Of a stretch of DNA of 26,470 nucleotides, positions 8,122 to 17,115 are shown in pieces. Under the pieces are notes generated by a model, which saw nothing but the letters and a program-made list of their open reading frames with translations, did not search any database and was not told where the DNA came from. How positions within the stretch are numbered: the first letter of the stretch is position 1; each line of letters opens with the position of its first letter. This DNA is from an uncultured Oscillospiraceae bacterium (lineage in GTDB: Bacteria > Bacillota > Clostridia > Oscillospirales > Ruminococcaceae), in contig CABUEI010000028.1 in assembly GCA_902490585.1 (NCBI GenBank), forward strand, positions 1 through 26,470, given 5' to 3'. Made by a program: the position numbers and the translations under genes.

Positions 8122-9498
8122 TTGAGCGATAAATTCAGTGTTGACGATATACTGGCTGAACTCAGCAACGAAAAGGAAGAAAATAAGGTTGCAAGCCCCA
8201 ATGCGAATAACGGCATTAAAAAAGAACCATCTGTCAGTGCACCCGGTGCAACCATGATTCTTAATTCTATAGATGAAAAGAAAAAAATGCAGGACGAGAG
8301 CCGCAAAGATGTTACAAGAGAGATTTCACCCGAGAAACTGCAACATCTGAAAGCTGTGGTAAATGAGGGTCAGAGAAGACCGAAAGAAACACCGCCTGCA
8401 CAGAAGCCTGCTGTCAATCAGCCCGAAAAGCCTGCGGCGAGCGAAACACATTACAGAAGACTTTCGGAATTTGACGAGGAAGATGCAAAGCCTGTAAAGC
8501 GTAAGCTGAACATTGAAAAGAATACGCATGATACCGATTTTGCAAAACCGTCGGTTAAGCAGAATTCTCAGAACGAAGTTGCGGTAAAGGAAAAGCCTGC
8601 CGAAAATGTGAAAAAGGCAGAAAAGAAAGCCGGAAACAGTTCAAAAACTATATTCAGCGATACGGACGAAAAACGTAAGGATAAGTCCGAAAAGGTAAGT
8701 GTATCAATTAATACGAGTGCCAATATGACGTTCCGTGACAAGATAAAGCAGAACAGATTCTTATTTGAAGAGCTGACAAAACGTGATTTCAAGAAGAAAT
8801 ACAAAAGAACGGTTCTCGGCGTACTGTGGAGCATAATTTCGCCGTTTCTTACGTTCCTTGTGCAGTACTTCGTATTCGGTTATATATTCCACCGCCTTGA
8901 CTCAGGATTTGTAATCTACCTGCTGACAGGTACGCTGATGTTCAACTTTTTTACCAACGCTACGACAAACGGTATGTTCTCGATGTACTCGAACGGGCCA
9001 ATACTGTCGAAGGTCAAGGTGCCGAAAAGTCTTTTTGTGTTGTCGTCGAATTCAGCTGCAACATTCAATTTCTTCCTGACGCTGATCGTATATTTTGTAT
9101 TCATGATTTTCTGTCAGGTGACGTTCGGTATACACCTGCTGATGATGATATTCCCGATACTGTGTCTTATAATTTTCAATATCGGCATGAGCTATATTCT
9201 GTCGGCTTTGTTCGTGTTCTTCAGGGATATGCAGTATCTTTATCAGATATTCACCATGCTTCTGATGTATATGTCGGCTATCTTCTATGAAGTAAAGCAC
9301 TTCCCTGAAGAGCTGAGATTTGTGTTCAATATAAATCCCATATATCATTACATTTCATATATGCGTGAGCTTGTTATCGGAGCGTCTGTACCGAGCCTTA
9401 CGGAGCATATTATATGCCTTGCGTTTGCTTTCGGTATGCTCGGTGTAGGATACTTCGTCCACAGCAAGACGGAGCAGAAGTTCGTATATTATTATTAA
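8122..9498 (+). CDS. ABC-2 polysaccharide export permease with long N-terminal extension
   Basis: A 458-residue membrane protein, the channel subunit of a TagG/Wzm-type exporter for teichoic acid or O-antigen-like polymers. Residues about 208-458 are the family domain: an amphipathic lead-in (FLFEELTKRDFKKKYKRTVL) and then six membrane segments starting at LGVLWSIISPFLTFLVQYF. Residues 1 to about 205 are an unusual Lys/Glu/Pro-rich, probably disordered cytoplasmic extension. Family members normally begin at the lead-in. The start is a TTG preceded by AGGGAG. It gives the sensible N-terminus MSDKFSVDDILAEL, and no nearby ATG fits. The ATPase gene follows after 12 bases. The exported polymer is probably made by the glycosyltransferases upstream, but that is inference. 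Confidence 0.9.
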   Translation: MSDKFSVDDILAELSNEKEENKVASPNANNGIKKEPSVSAPGATMILNSIDEKKKMQDESRKDVTREISPEKLQHLKAVVNEGQRRPKETPPAQKPAVNQPEKPAASETHYRRLSEFDEEDAKPVKRKLNIEKNTHDTDFAKPSVKQNSQNEVAVKEKPAENVKKAEKKAGNSSKTIFSDTDEKRKDKSEKVSVSINTSANMTFRDKIKQNRFLFEELTKRDFKKKYKRTVLGVLWSIISPFLTFLVQYFVFGYIFHRLDSGFVIYLLTGTLMFNFFTNATTNGMFSMYSNGPILSKVKVPKSLFVLSSNSAATFNFFLTLIVYFVFMIFCQVTFGIHLLMMIFPILCLIIFNIGMSYILSALFVFFRDMQYLYQIFTMLLMYMSAIFYEVKHFPEELRFVFNINPIYHYISYMRELVIGASVPSLTEHIICLAFAFGMLGVGYFVHSKTEQKFVYYY

Positions 9499-9510
9499 TG
9501 AGGAATATAA

Positions 9511-10269
9511 ATGGTAATTGACGTAAAGAACGTGACTGTTCAGTATACAATAAGCAATTTCAGAGAAATCGGGCTGAAAGAGTATCTGATAAAGAAAGTC
9601 AAGAGAGATATAAAGACCGAGCAGTTTACTGCCGTTGACAATGTTTCATTCAGCCTAGAAGAAGGCGATTTTCTCGGAATAATCGGTACAAACGGCGCAG
9701 GTAAATCAACTCTGCTGAAAGTAATTTCCGGTATTATGAAGCCCGCAAAGGGCAGTGTCACCGTTAACGGAAAGATTGCGGCTCTGCTTGAACTGGGTTC
9801 GGGCTTTGATCCCGACCTTACCATAAAGGAAAATGTGTTCCTGCGTGGTGCAATGCTCGGATATACCAAAGAATTCGTAACCGAAAAATATAAGGATATT
9901 CTTGAGTATGCGGAGCTTACCGAGTTTGAAAACAGAGCATTCAAGCAGTTGTCATCAGGCATGAAATCACGTCTTGCTTTCTCTATCTCGTGCCTTATGA
10001 ACCCTGAGATACTGATACTTGACGAGGTGCTTTCGGTAGGCGATGCGGCATTCAGGGCAAAGAGTGAAGCTACAATGATGAACATTATCAAGAGCGGTTG
10101 TTGTACCTTGTTTGTTTCACATTCATTACCGCAGGTAAGAAGACTTTGCAATAAAGTTCTGTGGCTCGATAAGGGCAAGCAGATAGCGTTCGGTGATGTA
10201 AAGACCGTATGCGACAAATACGACAGATATATTCAGACTGTTACTAATATGCAGAAAATCAAACTCTGA
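9511..10269 (+). CDS. ABC polysaccharide export ATPase (TagH/Wzt-like)
   Basis: A 252-residue ATPase that powers the permease just upstream. Walker A is GTNGAGKST at 59-67, the signature is LSSGM at 148-152 in the form used by TagH/Wzt/RfbB exporters, Walker B is ILILDE at 168-173, and the switch His is His205 in LFVSHS. The N-terminal VTVQYTISN also fits this subfamily. It stops soon after the ATPase core, so it lacks the C-terminal polymer-recognition domain of Wzt O9a-type proteins. That suggests a mechanism without end-cap recognition. Confidence 0.93.
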   Translation: MVIDVKNVTVQYTISNFREIGLKEYLIKKVKRDIKTEQFTAVDNVSFSLEEGDFLGIIGTNGAGKSTLLKVISGIMKPAKGSVTVNGKIAALLELGSGFDPDLTIKENVFLRGAMLGYTKEFVTEKYKDILEYAELTEFENRAFKQLSSGMKSRLAFSISCLMNPEILILDEVLSVGDAAFRAKSEATMMNIIKSGCCTLFVSHSLPQVRRLCNKVLWLDKGKQIAFGDVKTVCDKYDRYIQTVTNMQKIKL

Positions 10270-10285
10270 ACCGACTGGAGCAATT

Positions 10286-10861
10286 ATGATATATCTTATT
10301 GATTTTGAAAATGTTCACTCGGACGGGCTGAAAGGCATAGAACTGCTTGACAAAAAGGAGAAGTGCTATATCTTCTACAGTGAACACGCAGGCGTGCTGA
10401 CCTTCAATATGCACAAAAGAATAACCGAGAGCAAGGCCGATATTTTTTATATCGAGGCACAGGTCGGAATGAAAAACGCACTTGATTTTCAGCTTGTATC
10501 TTATCTCGGCTACATGATAAGAGAAGCACCCGATGAGGATTATTGCGTAATATCGAATGATAAGGCATTTGAACTTGTGGGCAGGTTCTGGCAGGATAAG
10601 AGCGTAAATGTGTTTTCTGCCGTTTCGCTTGAGCATGCGAAAAAGTCGGGAGATTACAACAAGTTACATTCCGAGCTTGAAAAGCTGATACCGGACAGGG
10701 AAGAGTGTGAATTTGTCGAAAAGTGTATCAATGAATTATCGACAAAATCCGGTATAAACAACCGTATCGTAAAGAAATACGGCACTACTAGGGCAGGAGA
10801 AATATATAAGCTTATAAAGCCGTTGTTGTCGGATAAAAAGGGCGATATGCGAAAGGCTTGA
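10286..10861 (+). CDS. PIN-like domain protein, probable nuclease
   Basis: A 191-residue soluble protein starting MIYLIDFENV, the first strand of a PIN/NYN-type nuclease fold with candidate metal ligands Asp6 and Glu8. Further acidic positions lie in LDFQLVSYLG and YCVISNDKAF, which fit the second and third acidic sites of the family. The last 60 residues look like a separate helical segment. Proteins of this sort are predicted RNases, but the target is unknown. It sits 16 bases after the ABC ATPase with a GGAG ribosome site and shares that transcript, although no functional link with polysaccharide export is obvious. It is not paired with an antitoxin gene. Confidence 0.7.
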   Translation: MIYLIDFENVHSDGLKGIELLDKKEKCYIFYSEHAGVLTFNMHKRITESKADIFYIEAQVGMKNALDFQLVSYLGYMIREAPDEDYCVISNDKAFELVGRFWQDKSVNVFSAVSLEHAKKSGDYNKLHSELEKLIPDREECEFVEKCINELSTKSGINNRIVKKYGTTRAGEIYKLIKPLLSDKKGDMRKA

Positions 10862-10873
10862 ATTAAAATAAAT

Positions 10874-10916
10874 ACGGCGGTAGTTGCATAAAAGCAATTA
10901 CCGCCGTTATATTTTT
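10874..10916. terminator. Bidirectional terminator between convergent genes
   Basis: A 14-bp stem (10874-10887 with 10894-10907, one G-U wobble) is built from ACGGCGGTAGTTGC. T-rich runs flank it on both strands. It separates the exporter operon from the minus-strand carboxypeptidase gene. Confidence 0.85.
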
Positions 10917-10932
10917 CACACTGTATTTCAGC

Positions 10933-12621
10933 TTAGTCCTGATACTGTGATGTTATTCCGAAATATTCTTCAAGTGAAAGTCCGCTCTGAGTAACCTTTG
11001 TAGCAAGGTCTACGCCGATGTATCTGACGTGCCACGGTTCATACATATAGCCTGTGGAGCTTTCTTTGCCTTTAGGATAACGGATGATAAAGCCGTACTT
11101 GTAGCAGTTCTTGTCAAGCCACTTGCCTGCGGGATCGTACTGGAAGTCCTGTTCGAGAGAATTAAGATCGAATGTGTATCCTGTCTGGTGATCCGAGTGA
11201 CCCGGACGTGAAGAATATGTATCTGCTGCATCTCTGCCGTCCTGCGCAACATAGCGGTTGTATATAACGTCCTGATCCTCATAGGAACGGAAGCTTGATA
11301 AGATCCACAGCGAAATGCCGTCAGCGGCGGCGGCAGCCTGCATATCGTAGAAAGCGTCCATAGCGACAGGCTGAACACCGGGGTTATAGCTTGCAGGCAG
11401 AGTGTATGTCTTGTTTGCTATCATAACGCCGTCAAAATAAGTAATGCCGTCTATAACTTCCATTTTGTGTGAGCCGTTATATGACGGGGCTGACGGTTCT
11501 GATGTCTGCGGCTTTGATGTTTCGGGCTTCGGAGTTTCGGGAGTTGTTGTTTCTTCGCTTATTATAGGGAAAGAATCTATAACAGTCACCTCCATAGTTG
11601 CTACGAGGCTGTAATTATTCTCGTAATACGCTTCAATAGTGCAAGTTCCTGCAGCTTTTGCCGTGATAACACCTTCGTTTGTTACCGAGGCTATAGTTGC
11701 GTCACTGGTATAGTATATGGCACTTGTATTAGTAATATCCTCTGGCGTAAATTTTAATACTGAATTGTATACATCACCTTTTTCAAGAGTAACGCTCTTT
11801 TTGTCAAATTCCATCGAATCGGGCAGCTCAAGTCCGTTTACAGTGACGCTTATATCCTTTGAAAGTCCTGTTACGGAGTCGGTAACGGTGACGGTTGTTT
11901 CGCCCGTGTTCACTCCCTTTATATTTCCGTCCTTGTCAACGGTTGCAACTTCTGTGTCGGCACTTTTCCAGCTGAGCGATACATCCTTTGCGTCAGAGGG
12001 GGTCAGCTTTGCAGTAACCTTCTGTTCCTCTCCGCCGTCAAGCGACAGAGCCGCAAGAGACACATCGAGCTTTTCGATTATATCCTTCTTTACAATAACG
12101 ATAATGCTGTCGGAAAGCTCTCCGCTGCTTACCGTAATTTCGGTTTTTCCGTCCGACACACCTGTGATTTTTCCGTCAAGCGAAACAGATGCCACCGATG
12201 CGTCTGCACTGACGTAAGATAAGGCATATTCGGTATCTGAGGGTTCGGTCTTTACGGTGAGTTGCTGTGAATGACCCACACGCAATGTAATGTCACCGTT
12301 GTTTGTGATTTTCAAATCCTTTATGCTGTCGCCGTTGTTTACGGTGAAAATTACCGTGAGGAGTATGGCACACATAAGTATAAGCAAGCCGATACCGCTG
12401 TATATCATGATGTTTGCTATAAGACGGTTAAGCTTTTTTTCTGCGGCGGTTTTCCTTTTGGAAGGAAGCGGAGGTGTTTTGACTTCGGGTTGTGTGACGT
12501 GTTTTGCTCTTAAATTGTCATCGAGTTCGTCAAGCGGAATTATATCTTCTTCTTTTCTTTGTTCAAACAGTGCTCTTATATCATCAATACTGCTTGTTTC
12601 AAACTTCTTGTCCGGCTCCAT
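10933..12621 (-). CDS. VanY-type D-alanyl-D-alanine carboxypeptidase with three Ig-like (Big2) domains
   Basis: A 562-residue envelope enzyme that trims the terminal D-Ala from peptidoglycan stems. Order: about 75 cytoplasmic residues, one membrane anchor (IMIYSGIGLLILMCAILLTV), three bacterial Ig-like Big2 repeats (each with ITGVSDGKTEITV-like ends), a Pro/Thr/Ser linker of ETTTPETPKPETSKP type, then the peptidase M15B domain. Zinc ligands are His478, Asp485 and His531 (SDHQTGYTFD and EPWH), with Glu528 as the base. This is the complete SxHxxGxxxD...EPWH set. The frame is open 30 codons further upstream, but that stretch overlaps the promoter. The ATG at 12621 has AAAGGA eight bases before it. 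The cytoplasmic start carries a DDI motif shared with the ABC permease in this window. Confidence 0.92.
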   Translation of the reverse strand: MEPDKKFETSSIDDIRALFEQRKEEDIIPLDELDDNLRAKHVTQPEVKTPPLPSKRKTAAEKKLNRLIANIMIYSGIGLLILMCAILLTVIFTVNNGDSIKDLKITNNGDITLRVGHSQQLTVKTEPSDTEYALSYVSADASVASVSLDGKITGVSDGKTEITVSSGELSDSIIVIVKKDIIEKLDVSLAALSLDGGEEQKVTAKLTPSDAKDVSLSWKSADTEVATVDKDGNIKGVNTGETTVTVTDSVTGLSKDISVTVNGLELPDSMEFDKKSVTLEKGDVYNSVLKFTPEDITNTSAIYYTSDATIASVTNEGVITAKAAGTCTIEAYYENNYSLVATMEVTVIDSFPIISEETTTPETPKPETSKPQTSEPSAPSYNGSHKMEVIDGITYFDGVMIANKTYTLPASYNPGVQPVAMDAFYDMQAAAAADGISLWILSSFRSYEDQDVIYNRYVAQDGRDAADTYSSRPGHSDHQTGYTFDLNSLEQDFQYDPAGKWLDKNCYKYGFIIRYPKGKESSTGYMYEPWHVRYIGVDLATKVTQSGLSLEEYFGITSQYQD

Positions 12622-12709
12622 ATTATATCCTTTCATAAACGCACGGCTCACGGCAGACTCCGTTATTATCCGTACAGTCCTGACTGCGAAAAGCATTACA
12701 ATTACTGAC

Positions 12710-12738
12710 ATTATATCATATTATGCGTTTTTTTGCAA
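12710..12738 (-). promoter_or_regulatory. Promoter of the VanY-type gene
   Basis: On the minus strand TTGCAA (12738-12733), 17 bp and TATAAT (12715-12710) lie about 90 bases before the chosen ATG. It is back to back with the promoter at 12751. Confidence 0.7.
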
Positions 12739-12750
12739 GTATGGGCGCTG

Positions 12751-12779
12751 TTGACAAAATCGGGCAGTTGTTGTACAAT
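12751..12779 (+). promoter_or_regulatory. Promoter of the binding-protein gene
   Basis: TTGACA (12751-12756), a 17-bp spacer and TACAAT (12774-12779) lie 50 bases before the ATG. Confidence 0.82.
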
Positions 12780-12829
12780 TATTAATATAGATTTTTACTT
12801 TTCCACAGGCATAAAGCCACGGAGGATTT

Positions 12830-14134
12830 ATGAAATATAAACGAATTACGGCAATCGTTCTCGCAGGTGCAATATCGTTGTTCATGGCAGGCTGTTCGGG
12901 CAGAAGTCATGTCATAACTCAGCACACTTCACGCACGGACAGTACATCGGCATCAAAGCCTTACGCAACAAACGACAGTCTGACAAAAGATAAGATAACT
13001 CTTACCGTCTGGGAGTCAAAGGACGGTCCCGATGAATTTATCAGAAAAGCAGGCGATAGCTTTCATGAGCTTTATCCAAACATAACAATAGAGTATGTCA
13101 ATGTTGAAACTACGGATTCAACAAAAGAGCTTCTGAATAAAGAAAGCACGGTCAAAAAGCCCGATGTTTTTGCGGCACCGAGCGATATGACGGGTGAACT
13201 TGCGACAAATAATCTGATACTCCCGACAGGCGACAGTTCGTTTGTGAACACCACGGCACTTACGCTTGCGAGAGAAGCTGTCATATATGACAATGTAATG
13301 TACGGATATCCCGTTTCGTGCGAAACTTACGCTCTTTTCTACAACAAGAAATTAGTAAATGAGAGCGATATTCCGCAGACATGGGAGAATATGACCTCAT
13401 GGAGCAAAGGTTTCAACACACTGTACCCCGGTAAGTACGGTTTTATTTTCCATGCAAACACCGTATACTATCTGGCAATGCTTATGAGTTCGGACAGTAA
13501 TAGGCTGATGAGCGGCGATAACTACAGTCTGCTGAACAAATCTTCTGAATACGGTCTGGAACTTCTCAGTCAGATGAAAGCAATATTCCCGTCTGATATC
13601 ACAATTTATGAATATGACGATTATGATAATCTGTTTCTGAACGGCAATGCGGCGATCACGGTAAACGGACCGTGGTTCATAAGCAAGGTTGACGCATCGG
13701 GAGTTGACTATGGTATAGTAAAACTTCCGGCATTTGAAAGCGGAAGCAACACTTACTCACTGGCAGGTGTCAGAGTTATGTTTGTATATTCGGGAAGTGA
13801 GCATCCCGAAGAAGCAGATGAATTTGCACGTTATCTTCTGAGCGAAGATATGCAGCAACAAAGAGTAAATATTACGGTAACTCTTCCTGCCACAAACATT
13901 GACGTCAGCGACAAGCTGAACGGATTTGTTGATCAGCTTGAGTTTTCCTACACTGTACCCAATACGCCCAAGATGGCTAAATTCTGGGATTACGGGGAGA
14001 ATATCTGCAAGGATATTTTCGGCGGAACAGACCCGTCAACAGAGCTTAAAAACTTTGTCAATTATCTGGATGGCACGGATTCTTCCGATGATGGCAATAA
14101 CAGCAACGCATCAGACAGTACAGAAAACGAATAA
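12830..14134 (+). CDS. Extracellular sugar-binding lipoprotein (ABC family 1)
   Basis: A 434-residue solute-binding protein of the MalE-like cluster. The signal peptide ends in a lipobox, MAGC, so Cys22 would be lipidated and the protein held on the outer face of the membrane. The mature fold begins at ITLTVWESKDGPDEFIRKAG and includes GNAAITVNGPWFISK, a family hallmark where the ligand-site aromatic sits. The C-terminus is a Ser/Asp/Asn-rich tail. No permease or ATPase gene is nearby, so it is an orphan that may share a transporter elsewhere. A GGAGG ribosome site precedes the ATG. The ligand is unknown, with oligosaccharide the likeliest. Confidence 0.87.
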   Translation: MKYKRITAIVLAGAISLFMAGCSGRSHVITQHTSRTDSTSASKPYATNDSLTKDKITLTVWESKDGPDEFIRKAGDSFHELYPNITIEYVNVETTDSTKELLNKESTVKKPDVFAAPSDMTGELATNNLILPTGDSSFVNTTALTLAREAVIYDNVMYGYPVSCETYALFYNKKLVNESDIPQTWENMTSWSKGFNTLYPGKYGFIFHANTVYYLAMLMSSDSNRLMSGDNYSLLNKSSEYGLELLSQMKAIFPSDITIYEYDDYDNLFLNGNAAITVNGPWFISKVDASGVDYGIVKLPAFESGSNTYSLAGVRVMFVYSGSEHPEEADEFARYLLSEDMQQQRVNITVTLPATNIDVSDKLNGFVDQLEFSYTVPNTPKMAKFWDYGENICKDIFGGTDPSTELKNFVNYLDGTDSSDDGNNSNASDSTENE

Positions 14135-14166
14135 CCAATGATTTAAACGGAAGGGACAACCGATAT

Positions 14167-16650
14167 ATGCCAAAGTCTGAAAAGAGCATATCGCTTGAAA
14201 GCGTCACAGATGTTACAGCAGGACTTACCGAAAAGGAAGTAAGCGACCGTGTGGCAGACGGAAAAGTGAACGGCGATTTCAATATACCCAGTAAATCTGT
14301 AAAGCAGATATTTAAGGACAACTGTTTTACATTCTTCAACCTTATAAATGTAATACTGGCGGCGTTTGTCGTAGCAGTAGGCTCATTCAAGAACTGTCTG
14401 TTCTTAGGGGTTATTATCTGCAATACGGCAATAGGCATATTCCAGGAAATACGCTCAAAGAGAGCCATCGACAAGCTGGCTCTTATTTCTGCGCCTAAAG
14501 CCGATGTGCTGAGAAACGGCGAAATACAGACCATAGCCGTAAAAGATATAGTAATGGACGATATCATGGTATTATCCGCAGGCAGACAGGTATGCTCGGA
14601 CTGCATAGCGGTCGAGGGCGACTGTGAGGTAAACGAGAGCCTTATCACAGGCGAAAGCGACCCGATTATAAAGCACAAGGGCGATGAGATACTGTCGGGT
14701 TCTTTCCTTATAAGCGGAAACGCAAAGGCACAGGTAATCCGTATAGGAGCTGACAATTACGCCAACAAAATTACAAGCGGCGCAAAGTACATCAAAAAGA
14801 ATAACTCAAAGATGCTCGCAAGCATAAACTATATACTGAAGATAATTTCTATCTGCATTATTCCTATGATTCTTCTGATGTTCGGCAAGGAAATGCTTCT
14901 GGCTCACAACTCGTTTGCGGATTCGGTCGTAAATACCGTATCTGCAATTATCGGTATGATACCCGAGGGACTTGTGCTTATGGCAAGTATGGTACTTGCG
15001 GTGAGCGTTATAAGACTTGCAACGAACAAGACGCTGGCACAGGACTTATACTGTGTTGAAACGCTTGCAAGAGTTGACGTTCTCTGCCTTGATAAAACAG
15101 GTACGATAACCGAGGGCAGAATGGAGGTATCCGACGTTATCTCTCTTGACGGCAACGATCACGAAAAAGCTCTTTGCGAGATGATATATGCGCTCGGAGA
15201 TAATAACCCCACTGCGCTTGCCGTAATGGACAGATACAAAAAAGACGGTTTCCTGCCCGAAAGAGAATGGTCGGCAAGTACTGTGGTGCATTTCTCAAGT
15301 GCGAAAAAGTGGAGCCTTGCGGCTTTTGAGGATAAAGGAACATATATTCTCGGTGCGGCTGAATTTATTCTGGGCGATGCTATGACAGATGCTCTGAGAG
15401 AACAGATAAAGACGCTGTCTGAGGGCGGATACAGAGTTGTGCTGTTTGCACACAGCGACAATATGCCTCCCGAAGTTGAGGGCGGCGCATTGCCCGAAAA
15501 TATAACTCCTGTAGCACTTGTCAAGATCACTGACTGTATAAGAAAAGAAGCACCTGCAACGCTTAAATACTTTGCGGAGCAGGATGTTGATATAAGAATA
15601 ATTTCGGGTGACAGCCCAGTTACCGTTTCGGGTGTTGCACAGCGTGCAGGACTTGAGCATTATGACAACTATGTTGACGCATCAACGCTCACAACCGATG
15701 AGGAGCTGTGGGCGGCGGCTGATAAGTATAAGATATTCGGACGTGTAACTCCTTATCAGAAGCTTGAGCTTGTAAAGGCTCTGAAAGCCAAAGGTCATAC
15801 GGTTGCTATGACGGGCGACGGTGTAAATGATGTTCTTGCACTGAAGGAGTCGGATTGCTCGATTGCTATGCAGTCGGGAAGCGATGCGGCAAGAAATGTA
15901 TCGAATATAGTTCTTCTTGACAGCAACTTTGCGTCAATGCCGAAAATAGTAGGCGAGGGTAGACGCTCTATAAATAATATCGAGCGTTCGAGCGTACTGT
16001 TCCTTTACAAGACGGTTTATTCGTTCCTTGCCGCACTTATGTTCTGCTTTGTGCCTATGGGCTATCCTCTTCAGGCAATACAGCTTACGCAGATAAATAT
16101 GTTCACAAACGGCATACCGTCGTTCCTGCTTGCCATGGAACCGAATTTCAATCGTGTAAAGGGCGAGTTTATCGAAAATGTCCTGCCGAAATCCATAATG
16201 CACGGACTGCTGATTACATTCAACTTTATCGGAATAGTGCTTATGAGGTATATTTCGGGTTGGATGAGCATTGTTCCGAGGGAAACTTTTGATTACAGCA
16301 TTGAAACAATGTCAACTATATGTATAGGCTTTGCGGCATTTGTAATTCTGTTCAAGGTATGCGTACCGCTTAAACCCTGGAAAATCGGTCTTATAGTACT
16401 GCTGATAGGCGGATTTACAGCTGATATATTCATATTGCGTGACTTCTTGCTTGACCTTAGACCCATGTGTGTTGAAATGGTAATCATGACAGGAATACTC
16501 ATGGGTGCAACGGTTATTCTTGCGGCATTGTCTTCGTTCTTTGAACGTCATATCACCGATAATCTGCTTGCTTTCCAGATATATTGGAGAAATGTGTTTA
16601 TGAAGATATCTGCAAAGAGAAGAGCAAGAAAGGAAAATAAAAATGCCTGA
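14167..16650 (+). CDS. P-type cation-transporting ATPase
   Basis: An 827-residue membrane pump. Key sites are TGES at 161-164 (dephosphorylation), PEGL at 266-269 in the ion-binding membrane helix, the phosphorylated Asp309 in DKTGTITEG, and TGDGVND at 549-555. There is no N-terminal metal-binding CXXC domain and no CPC motif, so it is not a heavy-metal P1B pump. PEGL suggests the P2-like group that includes mycobacterial CtpE, for which calcium uptake has been reported. The ion here is therefore perhaps calcium or another divalent cation, by inference. It begins 32 bases after the binding protein gene and overlaps rnhA by 8 bases. Confidence 0.93.
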   Translation: MPKSEKSISLESVTDVTAGLTEKEVSDRVADGKVNGDFNIPSKSVKQIFKDNCFTFFNLINVILAAFVVAVGSFKNCLFLGVIICNTAIGIFQEIRSKRAIDKLALISAPKADVLRNGEIQTIAVKDIVMDDIMVLSAGRQVCSDCIAVEGDCEVNESLITGESDPIIKHKGDEILSGSFLISGNAKAQVIRIGADNYANKITSGAKYIKKNNSKMLASINYILKIISICIIPMILLMFGKEMLLAHNSFADSVVNTVSAIIGMIPEGLVLMASMVLAVSVIRLATNKTLAQDLYCVETLARVDVLCLDKTGTITEGRMEVSDVISLDGNDHEKALCEMIYALGDNNPTALAVMDRYKKDGFLPEREWSASTVVHFSSAKKWSLAAFEDKGTYILGAAEFILGDAMTDALREQIKTLSEGGYRVVLFAHSDNMPPEVEGGALPENITPVALVKITDCIRKEAPATLKYFAEQDVDIRIISGDSPVTVSGVAQRAGLEHYDNYVDASTLTTDEELWAAADKYKIFGRVTPYQKLELVKALKAKGHTVAMTGDGVNDVLALKESDCSIAMQSGSDAARNVSNIVLLDSNFASMPKIVGEGRRSINNIERSSVLFLYKTVYSFLAALMFCFVPMGYPLQAIQLTQINMFTNGIPSFLLAMEPNFNRVKGEFIENVLPKSIMHGLLITFNFIGIVLMRYISGWMSIVPRETFDYSIETMSTICIGFAAFVILFKVCVPLKPWKIGLIVLLIGGFTADIFILRDFLLDLRPMCVEMVIMTGILMGATVILAALSSFFERHITDNLLAFQIYWRNVFMKISAKRRARKENKNA

Positions 16651-17092
16651 AACAACAGTTGAAATATTCAGCGACGGTGCGTGCAGCGGCAATCCAGGTC
16701 CGGGCGGATACGGTGCAATTCTCCGTTGGAACGGGAAAGAAAAAGAACTCAGCGGCGGCGAAAAACACACCACAAATAACCGCATGGAGCTTACAGGTGT
16801 TATTGAGGCACTGTCCGCACTGAAATATCCGTGTAAGGTTATTCTTACTACCGACAGCAGATATGTAGTTGACTCGGTGACAAAAGGCTGGGTAAACGGT
16901 TGGAAACGCAGAGGTTGGAAAAAATCCGACAACACCCCTGCACTGAATGTTGATCTGTGGGAGCGGTTACTGCCGCTTCTCGATATGCACGATGTGGAAT
17001 TCCACTGGATAAAGGGTCACGCAGGTCATGCCGAAAACGAGCGTTGCGACAGACTTGCGGTAAGAATGCGTGATTATTACAGTGCATTATAA
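16643..17092 (+). CDS. rnhA: Ribonuclease HI
   Basis: A 149-residue cytoplasmic enzyme that cuts the RNA strand of RNA-DNA hybrids. The catalytic carboxylates are Asp11 (FSDGACSGNPG), Glu49 (NNRMEL), Asp71 (TTDSRYV) and Asp136, with the flexible catalytic His126 in KGHAGHAENE. The basic protrusion GWVNGWKRRGWKK marks the E. coli-like type I form. The ATG lies inside the end of the ATPase gene, with AAAGGA upstream, so translation is coupled. Confidence 0.96.
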   Translation: MPETTVEIFSDGACSGNPGPGGYGAILRWNGKEKELSGGEKHTTNNRMELTGVIEALSALKYPCKVILTTDSRYVVDSVTKGWVNGWKRRGWKKSDNTPALNVDLWERLLPLLDMHDVEFHWIKGHAGHAENERCDRLAVRMRDYYSAL

Positions 17093-17115
17093 TATGCCAA
17101 AAAGAAGGCGATTTT

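Noticed and set aside
10286..10861. PIN-like gene as a VapC toxin
   Set aside because: It is longer than VapC, has no antitoxin gene beside it, and begins with the LIDFENV form of other PIN/NYN groups.
12622..12711. 30-codon upstream extension of the VanY-type gene
   Set aside because: It overlaps the -10 box and the likely transcription start; the AAAGGA before the ATG at 12621 decides the start.
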